A stretch of DNA of 64,000 nucleotides from Symbiodinium natans. Taxonomy: Eukaryota > Sar > Dinophyceae > Suessiales > Symbiodiniaceae. Shown here one piece after another: positions 32,256 through 42,200 of this stretch. Positions within the stretch are counted from its first letter, which is position 1, and each line of letters opens with the position of its first letter. A program made the translations under genes and the position numbers. The notes beneath the pieces are model-generated. The model had not been told where the DNA came from, did no database searches, and saw only the letters and a program-made list of their open reading frames with translations. The DNA is taken from assembly GCA_905221605.1 (NCBI GenBank), contig CAJNDS010000234.1, positions 127,747-191,746 on the forward strand, given 5' to 3'.

Positions 32256-35200
32256 ACCCTAAACCCTAAACCCTAAACCCTAAACCCCAAACTCCCTCAA
32301 CTAGTAAGAGTCCCTGGAGAGGCCAGCTCGCGGCTACACCCCAAGGCCGGAGACCTCATCCTCCTCGTGCGGCGCTGGGCCAAGGACCCGTGGTTTTGGG
32401 GGTTTAGGGTTTAGGGTTTAGGGTTCAGGGTTTAGGGTTTAGGGTTTAGGGTTTAGCGTTAGGGTTTAGGGTTTAGGGTTTAGGGCTTTAGGCCCTAAAC
32501 CCTAAACCCTAAACCCTACACCCTAAACCCTAAACCTTAAACCCTAAACCCTAAACCCTAAGCCCCAAACCTTAAACTCTAAACCCTAAACCCTCAAACC
32601 CATGATCCTTCTGCCTTCAGCCCCTGGAGTTTAAGGGGTACTCGGTTTCTATGGGGTGTACGGTTTAGGGTTTAGGGTTTAGGGTTTAGGGGATAAATCA
32701 CCTTGACGCAAAACAGGGCATACGGCTTGTTTCCGGGCTGCGGAGGAACGTAGGCTTGAAGGAATTGCAGGGATCGGGTTTCGTGATACAGGGGGTCTGC
32801 TTGGGGTTGTACAGGTCTAGAGAGGATTTCAGGGCCTCCAGGACTTAAACCCAACACTTTTCTGGTTGTCTGTGCTACAGTTGCGGAACTTAAAGCAAGC
32901 TATTATAATAAGGCAGGTCTGCTATGCACTTTATATACCCGTCTCGTAACACTTAACTACAAGTACCTTTAGAATCCTCAACACAACCTAAACCCCAAAC
33001 CCTAAACCTAAGCCACAGACCTCCAGACTAGTAACCTGACGCCCCCGAGCTCCAGGATCGTGGCATCAGCCACGCGGCTAAGGGCCACCTCTCCCCCTAC
33101 AGCTGGATGCTTCTGGCCATCTACTACCTGCAAGTAGGTTTGGTGCCTTGACTCTGCTTAGGATATGGGGTTCAGGGTTGAATTAGGGTCCATTTGCAGT
33201 AGGGGCTTCTCGCTGTTATCAGCCCTAAACAGCCACGCCCGGAGACCCTGAACCCCAAGCCTGACCCGAAACCCGAAACCCGAAACCCGAAACCCGAAAC
33301 CCGAAACCCGAAACCCGAAACCCGAAACCCGCAGCCCGAAGCCCGAAGCCCGAAGCCCGAAGCCCGAAACCCGAACCCTAAACCCTAAACCCTAAACCCT
33401 AAACCCTAAACCCTAAAACCTAAAACCCTAAGCCCCAAGCCCCAAACCCCAAACCCTATACCTGAACCCAAAAGCCATCCTCCCTCAACCCCGCACGCGC
33501 ATAGCCCCTCCCAAAACTATGCAAAACTCCCTAGAGCCCTTACACCCCTCACCGCTATCCAACCCTAGGGTTTAGGGTTTAGGGTTTAGGGTTTAGGGTT
33601 TAGGACTAAGCCCCCCCAAACCCGTCACAGAAGCCCAAACCCCCACCAGGTCCAAGCCCCACTTCCAAAGCCCCCCAAAATCCCAAACCTCACCCCAGCC
33701 CCCAGACCGCCGAAGACACCCTGAGTCAAAGAACATAGCTTCAGTCATAGCAAGGAGGTATATTCCTTCATCCCCTTTACCCCAAACCCTACAGCCTAAA
33801 CCCTAAATTCTAAACCCGAAACCCGAAACCCTAAATCCTAAACCCTAAACCCTAAATTTAAGAGCCTCCGGCTCAAGCCGCCGACCCCGCTGGAGCATAG
33901 TTGAGAGGTCTAAACCCGCTCGCATGGTGGGGGGTAGCACCAGGACAGCTCAAGCCAAAAAGACAGGTGGGTGGGGGTGGGGGAGGGGGGGGCGGGCGGG
34001 GTGGGGGGGGGGGGGGGGTGGGGGGGGGGGTGGTGGGGGGGGGGGTGGGGATGGGGGGTGGGGGGGGGGGGGTGGGGGGGGTGGGGTGGGGGGGGTGGGG
34101 GGGGTGGGGATGGGGGGGTGGGGGGGGGGGGGGGGATGGGGGGGGGGTGCCGAAAACGCTGATTTTGCTGAGGGCGCCCAGGGAATCCGATTTCGCTCGA
34201 AGTTGCCAAATAAGATATCTCCACAACAAACCCTAAGAAAAAAAACCTTGCAACTGAACCAGTTGCTGGAGGTGAGTAGCCTTACAGTGTGAGCTCAGGG
34301 AGTCAGACAACTCAAGGCTGTGCGCGGTCCACGAAAAAATTGTGCACCGACCCCCCCTACCCCCCCCCTCCCCCCCGCGTTTTGGGGGGGTAAGGAGGGA
34401 AAGAGGGAGGTTTTCACCTCCTCAAACCCCATCCAACACGCCGCCAGGATGGGCGGACCCTAAACCCTAAACCCTAAACCCGAAACCCTAAACCCTAAAC
34501 CCGAGACCCTAGACCCCTAGACCCTAGACCCCTAGACCCTAGACCCTACACGCTAAGCCCTAAACCCTAAACCCCAAACCCTAAGCCCTAAACTCCTGAA
34601 GCTTTGACAACCCAGGACGAGGAGGCCGGACCCCTCCTGCCGCCCTTGGGTGCCTTGCGCAACAGGAAGCGTCTGAGGTTTTCGGCCTTCAGGGACTTCG
34701 AGAGTCCCCTCAGACATTTAGGGTTTAGGGTTTAGGGTTTAGGGTTTAGGGTTTAGGGTTTGGGGTCATGTAAAGCAACCCGAAACTCATGGAGCATGAA
34801 GCACATGGCTTCATGAAGGTTCTAAGGGGAGCAGTAGAGGTCCTTGATAAACCCTGGACCCAAACCAGTGTGGAGCTTGGGGAATGTGGCCAAGATTGAA
34901 CATTCTGGCTCTGCTGTTGCGATGACTTGCTTTTGGGCAGGAAGTCTTGCGATTCGTATAAGGGAAGGACATTTCGGAAGCGGCACTTCCAGACAAGCCC
35001 GAAAGCGGAAGCTGCCCCGAAGTCCCCGGACAGCAGCGAGCATCGTCGGCCCACTTGAACCCATGGTTCAGGAAGCCAAGTTCTGCTGCGTAGAGCACGT
35101 GGCAAAGTGTGAGGTCGTGAAAACAAAGTCGAAAAGTTCTGGTGAAGGCCGAGAAGCCCTAAACGCCACTCAGCTTGCCTTGTGCTTTACCCTCGCTGGG

Positions 35201-38200
35201 CGCTGGGCTGCCAAAAGACTCTGGAGAGAAAAGCCGTGGAAGACCGAGGGTGACCCATTGCTTCACAGATCTGGACCTCAATCGAGGTCCCTTGAGACTT
35301 TCTCCTTATACTAACAGTCCTTAGTATATATATATATATATATGGTACCCCGCCCAGTGACCTACCCTTTTTCGCCTTGTCTCAAGTCACCCAGCTGCAC
35401 TGCAAGCAAACTCGGTGTGCAATATAGCGTATTTCATAGGGCATAGACTAAAATACAACTAAAATCGCATACACGGGACAGTAGAAAAAACCAAAAATGC
35501 CAAAACCAAAAAAACCAAAAAACCAAAAAACCAAAACCAAAAAAACCAAAAACACCAAAACCAAAAAAACCAAAACAACCAAAACCAAAAAAACCAAAAA
35601 TACCAAAAAAACCAATTTTCCGGGACTCTCAGGAAATCCCTATGAGGCTTCTCCAAGAGTCCCGGAAAATTGGTTTTTTTTGGTGTTTTTGGTTTTTTTT
35701 GGTTTTGTTTTTTTTGGTTTTTTTGGTTTTTTTGGTTTTGGTATTTTTGTTTTTTTTTTGGTTTTGGTATTTTGGTTTTTTGGTTCGCCTTCACGGTCAC
35801 GAGGCAACAACTACGCATTTTTAAGTGTGCTTATGCAAATTGTGCTTTTCAGAAATAGTATATAAGTGGTCTTTCTAGTGCTTCAGAACTATTTGTTTCG
35901 TTATTATGTAAGTAGAGCCGCTAGTGTTTAGTGCATCTTTTGGTTGTACTCAAGTGTAGTAGACCTTATTCGGCCATTACTTGGTGCTCTGGTAGCTCAA
36001 TTCGCATGGATACTATTTGCCTGGTAAATGCGATTAATTATCTAGAAGCAGCATTTGCAATACTTGTATTGAGAAAAAGCATTTATTGCTTAGAATTGTT
36101 TGCTTAAAAAGTGACTCCTACTCGTCCAGGAATACCCCAAAACCCTATAATCCAAACTTTACCAGAGATTCTCCTGAAAAGCTTGCGCTGTTGGATGTTT
36201 TTATGTATTTGTGAATTTGCTTGTGTATGGCCTTCACTAAGTACTTTTCTAGGATTCTTGTGCATTTTTTAAGCCTGATTGTGCAAGTTGCGTTTTTCAG
36301 GCATAGTATATATGTGGTCTTTATTGAATACTTCAGACATCTTTGTTTCATCGTTATGTAAGTAGAACCGCTTCTATTTCCATTATTGTGCATTTTTAAG
36401 CTTGCTCATGCAAATTAATTGTGCTTTTCAGACATAGTATATAAGTGGTCTTTAGTGAATACATCAGCAATCTTTGTCTCATTGTTATGTAGGTAGAACC
36501 GCTTCCATTTCCGCAAGTGTGTATTTCGTATTTGGTTAAGTATGGTCCTTTAAATAGTATTCACTTGAGTCAAATTGGGCTATTTGCTTAAAAATTCCTC
36601 TAGTAGTTAAATTCGCATAGAATGAATACTTCAAAAAAATTGTTTCATGAATATGTAAACATAAGGTGTTTCATTTGACTTTGCAGATAGTACTTCAACA
36701 ATACTTTGCCTGGTATAAACACAACTGTTCAATGCATTAGTTACTCAACAAAGCACTATTTGCCCTTTAAACCACACTTTGCCATGTGTTGGTTGAATAT
36801 GGTGCTTCTTTCGTATTTTGGTTGAGTATGATCCTTTAAATGGTATTCACTTGAGTCAAATTGGGCTATTTGCTTAATAATTACTCTAGTAGCTAGATTC
36901 GCATAAAATGATTAATTCAAAAATAGAAACGATTCATGAATATGTAAACATAAGGAATTTCAGTGGACTTTTCAGAGAGCATACTTTGCCTAGTACAAAC
37001 ACAATTGTATAAATACAGTATTTGCACTTTAAACGCACACTTTGCCATTTTTTGGTTGAGAATGGTGTTTATTTCGTATCTTGGCTGAGTATGCTCCTTT
37101 AAATAGTATTCACTTGAGTCAAATTGGGCTCTTTGCTTAATAATTACTCTAGTAGCTAAATTCGCATAGAACCAAGAAAATGTTTCACTATTTGATTAAT
37201 ACTTTGCCTCGTACAAACACAACTGTATAAATAGATTAGTTGCTCAACAAAACATTAATTGCCCTTGAAACGCACAATTTGCATAGAAGAACACTGATCT
37301 AAACATCTAAAAACAGCATTGTCCGCTTCAGATTCAAAATGTAAATTCTTCCAATGCTGGCTTATCGGGGTCTGTGAGGTGGGTGTCCCAGTAACTGTCC
37401 TTCATTACCCGGTGATTAACTACGCGACTTTTGGGCATTCTTTGTTGTTTTTTGTTAAAAAGGCCTAAAAAGGCCTAAAAAGGGTAGGTCGCTGGGGGGG
37501 GGTAGCATACATATATACGTATATATTTTTTTATTTCTATTTATATTTCTATTTTTGTATATATTCCCTATTCAGGATTAACACAAGGAAGAACATCCCA
37601 AGAGGTTGCCCTTGCTTCCCGTTTCTGTAGGCTTTATCGGGCTCCCTGAAAAGAAGCACATAGTCACAAGGGGTGCCCTCTGTGTTTCTAGCGTTTAGGG
37701 TTTAGGCTTTAGGGTTTCGGGTTTAGGGTTTAGGGTTTAGGGTTTAGGTTTATGGGTTGGGGGAAAGGGGAGTTTCTACGTCCGAATCCCTGAACTCCCA
37801 AGCTTCAGCTTCCTAAACCAGGACAAAGGGTTTAGGGTTGACGGTTTAGGGTTTAGGGTATAGGGTTTAGGGTTTAGGGGGTTCAGGGTTCTGAGCTCTT
37901 TTGCATCTTGGAAGACTCGTTGGCTTTGGGGTCTGCGTGCCTGGTTTCGTGATGGGGGTATATTCAGGGTCTGGGACATTAGGGGTATTAGGGCTTTGTC
38001 TTTTGAGGGCGCCCTCAGCCCTAACCCTAAAACCCGAACACCAAACCCTAAACCCTAAACCCTACTGCAAAACCTAAACCTTAAATCCTAGACCCTCGTA
38101 GGGGTTTAGGGTTTAGCGCTTTAGGCGACAGTCGGGTTTTCGGGGGGGGGGGGGGGGGGGGGGTCTCGGAGGTTCCCTTTAACAACAGCACTTTAGGGAA

Positions 38201-39149
38201 TACAAGGGCCATAGTTGAGTTACATCATGGTGTGATTTGTGCACCCCCCCCCCCCCCTCCCGAACCAAGGAAGGACATCCATTCAAGAAGAGGGCCCAAA
38301 TAGCCTTATTTGAGACTTCTTTTCAGGTAGTTAAGGCAGGGTAGCTGAAGGTGGCTTGATGGCAGAGAGTGGGGGGCTTAGGGTTGATTTTGGAGGTTTG
38401 GAGGTTTACGAGCTTGGGGCCAGGGTCAAGCCCAAGGCCACCTAGCACAAGCCCCGCCCTAAACCCTAAACCCTAAACCCTAAACCCTAAACCCTAAACC
38501 CTAAACCCTAAACCCTGAACCCTGAACCCTGAACCCTGAACCCTGAACCCTGAACCCTAAACCCTAAACCCTAAACCCTAAACCCTAAACCCTGAACCCT
38601 GAACCCTGAACCCTGAACCCTGAACCCTAAACCCTAAACCCTAAACCCTAAACCCCAAACCCTAAACCCTAAACCCTCAACCCTCAACCCCAAACCCCCA
38701 AAACCCTCTCCCAAGCCCCGGCAAACTGAGGCAGCCTTCCTTCCGGCAAGATGCCGGCGGCGCTGGAGGGGTCGGAGACGACTCTTGCCTGGGGCGTAGG
38801 GATCCTTTGGAATAGGGTTTAGGGTTTAGGGTTTTAGGGTTGAGGGTTTAGGGTTGAGGGTTGAGGGTTTAGGGTTTTCGGGGTCTAGGGTCGAGAGTTT
38901 AGGGTTTAGGATTTTTAGGGCTTAGGGCTCAGGGTTGAGGGTCAGGGGTTTAGGATACAGAGTTAAGGGTTCAGGGTGTGAGAGGTCCTCAATATATCAT
39001 AGACTTTATAGGGCTAAGGGTTTAAAGGTTTGGGGTGTTTAGCCGGCCGCTCTATGCCTGACTACCCACCTCCCGACGATCATCAGCCCAAAGTCTTCCT
39101 CTGATGTGCAAGTGTTGAAGGTGTAGCCCTAAACCCTCAACCCTCAAGC

Positions 39150-39230
<81 letters not shown>

Positions 39231-42200
39231 AAAGATTGGTTTTTTTGGGACAGTACAGCACTTTCGAGGCCTGGGACTGCAAAAACGTTGTACTGTCCCA
39301 AAAAAACCAATGTTTTTAGGCCAAAAACTGCAAAAATGCTGTACTGTCCCAAAAAAACCAAAAAAACCAAAGTTTGGAGACCTCCAGGCCCTGGAGGAGC
39401 CCAAGGTCTCCAAACTTTGGTTTTTTTTTTTTGGTTTTTTTGGGACAGTACAGCATTCTTGCACTTTTTGCCTTAAAAAGATTGGGTTTTTTGGGACAGC
39501 ACAGCATTTTTGCACTTTTTGGCTGAAAAAGCTTGTTTTTTTGGGACAGTGCAGCGTTTTCGCAACTAAACTCTAATTGCCTGATGCTACGACAAGCATC
39601 ATGTGCACACTTCCTATTAACTTTTATCGGTTCCGAAAAATATTGGCAGGATTCCTATGAATTCAATAGAGGATTCCTATATATGTTTATAGGATTCCAA
39701 TCTATCAAATTGGTTTCGGATAAAAGCTAAGAGGAAGCCTATTAGAATGAACCTTAACAAATCAAAAAGAACGCGGTGGTAATTCATAGGAATCATACTA
39801 GAATGAGAAGGATTCTTACTAAGATTAATATGAACTAATAGGACTCCTATGAAAAAATAAGATTCCTTTGACAAGAATGAATAGGACTCCTACCAAATGA
39901 ATATGAGCCTAAACCAATAGGAATCCCTTTCAAACGAATGAGATCCCTATTAAAATTAATACGAATCCCATTAACATGAATAAGAACCCGAAAATGGATA
40001 GGAATCTTATTACATTAGTCCCCCCAACCCTATGAAACTTTGATTCCTATGACTTCAATGAAAGATTCCTACATATTTTCATAGGATGCCAATAAAGTTT
40101 CATAGGGTTCCTAGTTATTTTAATAAGGCTACCACTAATGCACTAAGATTCCTATCAGTTTCAGGGCTCTTACTCATGTTAATGGGATTCGTATCAATGT
40201 TTAATAGGGGTCTCATTCGTTTGAAAGGGATTCCTTTTGGTTTAGGCTTGTATTAATTCTAGTAGGACTCCCATTCTTTAAGGGTTCACACTTTTTTTTA
40301 TAAGAGTCCCATTGGTTCCTATAAATTTTAGTAGGGGCCCTCTTCAGTTTATTAGGATCCTATCAAGTATAATTGGGTTCTCATTAACTCCACTCGGGTT
40401 CCTATTCATGTTAATATGCTTCCTATTCACTTTATATACAGTCCGATCAATTTTAATAGGGTTCCTATGGATTTAAATAGAGGATTCCTATTTTTCTGTT
40501 TAAAAGATTCCAATCAATTTTTATAGTTTGCCTAAATGTTGTAATAAGGCTCCTACAAATGTAATATGATTCCTATCAATTTTAAATAGGATTCTGTCAT
40601 TTGAATAGGGTTCCCATAGAATTTAATCGAATTAAGGGTTCTCATTCATGTTAACGGGTTTCCTTTTCATTTTAATAAGATTTAAAAAATCCTATGAACC
40701 CCATTAAATTTGATAGGAACGCTATTCACATGCATAGGATTTGTATTAAATTCATGGCATGCAGTCCACAATTTCGAGCAAATTGTTCAGGTCACTTCTG
40801 CTGGAGTTTCTGTGGGAGTCCCTCCCCCTTTAAAAACCACCGCGCAGGGCGGAACCTAGTATTTTTATCTGGAAACCATGCTGAAGCGTGGGCGCATGGG
40901 GGGGGGGTAGCATATATATATATATATATATGGTACCCCCCCCCCCAGTGACCTACCCTTTTTCGCCTTGTCTCAAGTCACCCAGCTGCACTGCAAGCAA
41001 ACTCGGTGTGCAATATAGCGTATTTCCTAGGGCGTAGACTAAAATACATGGGACAGTAGAAAAACCAAAAATACCAAAACCAAAAAAAACCAAAAAACCA
41101 AAACCAAAAAAACCAAAAATACCAAAAAAAACAATTTTCCGGGACTCTCAGGAAATCCCTATGAGGCTTCTCCAAGAGTCCCGGAAAATTGTTGTTTTTG
41201 GTATTTTTGTTTTTTTTGGGGTTTGTTTTTTTTTTTTGTTTTGGTATTTTTGGTTTTTTGGTTTTGGTATTTCGGCTTTTTGGTTCGCCTTCGCGGTCAC
41301 GAGGCAACAACTACGCATTTTTAAGTGTGCTTATGCTAATTGTGCTTTTCAGAAATAGTATACAAGTGGTCTTTCTAGTGCTTCAGAACTATTTGTTTCG
41401 TTATTATGTAAGTAGAGCCGCTAGTGTTTAAGTGCATCTTTTGGTTGTACTCAAGTGTAGTAGACCTTATTCAGCCATTACTTGGTGCTCTGGTAGCTCA
41501 ATTCGCATGGATACTATTTGCCTGGTAAATGCGATTAATTATCTAGAAGCAGCATTTGCAATACTTGTCTTGAGAAAAACATTTATTGCTTCGAATTGTT
41601 TGCTTAAAAAGTGACGCCGACTCGTCCAGGCATACCCCAAAACCCTATAATCCAAACTTTACCAGAGGCACCTATGTATCAGCGTCGGCTGGCTTCGTGC
41701 TCTCGTGACATGCTGCGCAGCGTTCGTCAGTCAGAGAGATGGCTAGGTCTAGACCTGAACTTCTCTGGGCCAGATTTCGAACACTCGCAAGATCTCCGTG
41801 CCATGACCGTGCTCTGCAGATCTGCGTCTTCGCTGAGAATGGATTTGCCACAGTTGGCGAGATTGCTGACAATTCCCACCAATGTCCGTCTGCATTGGAG
41901 TCCATGCCAGCATTTTCCTGCGGGACGTATCAGTGGATTCTTTGCCAGTACTCCTTTGTTGGGTGTTGCTTGCTTTGCTCTCAGAGTTCAGTCTGGCGTG
42001 ACAAAGCTGCAACTTGGTGCCAGAGATTTCTATGGATTCAGGCGCACGTACGTGCGAGTGGACCAGATCTGCTCAGCCAATCCAAAATGGTATTTTGGCG
42101 TCGCTGGCAGAGAGCCGAGCTGCTATGAGCCTGCCAGTGCAAATTCTCTGATTCCGAATCAGTGGCATGAATTTGTTTTTCGCTGGAGTCAGAGGTTCCT

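Larger units (their letters stand above)
35291..37602. mobile_element. Expanded A element (2.3 kb): A arms around a 2.2-kb interior
   Basis: A left A arm (CTCCTTATACTAACAGTCCTTA, 35302-35324) and a right A arm (TTCAGGATTAACACAAGG...GAACATCCCAAG, 37570-37602) flank the interior. The interior has its own inverted ends: TATATATGGTACCCC...AGTGACCTACCCTTTTT on the left, AAAAAGGGTAGGTC...GGGGGTAGCATACATATATA on the right. Short A copies also carry TAGTACCCCC/GGGGGTACTA next to their centres, so they could be deleted forms of this type. No transposase frame is recognised. It lies in gene 2 intron 10. Confidence 0.6.

Noticed and set aside
286-32384. Islands between arrays as short fragments capped by telomerase and reinserted
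   Set aside because: Attractive at first because each island has TTTAGGG pointing outward on both sides, but the islands join in phase as exons of one gene family with AG|G acceptors, which explains them better.
33873-34292. Long Gly-rich and Pro-rich frames on both strands
   Set aside because: Pure consequence of the poly-G tract.
35459-35865. KKPKNQK / FWFFWFW frames as membrane or basic proteins
   Set aside because: They are the two arms of the CCAAAA/GGTTTT hairpin.
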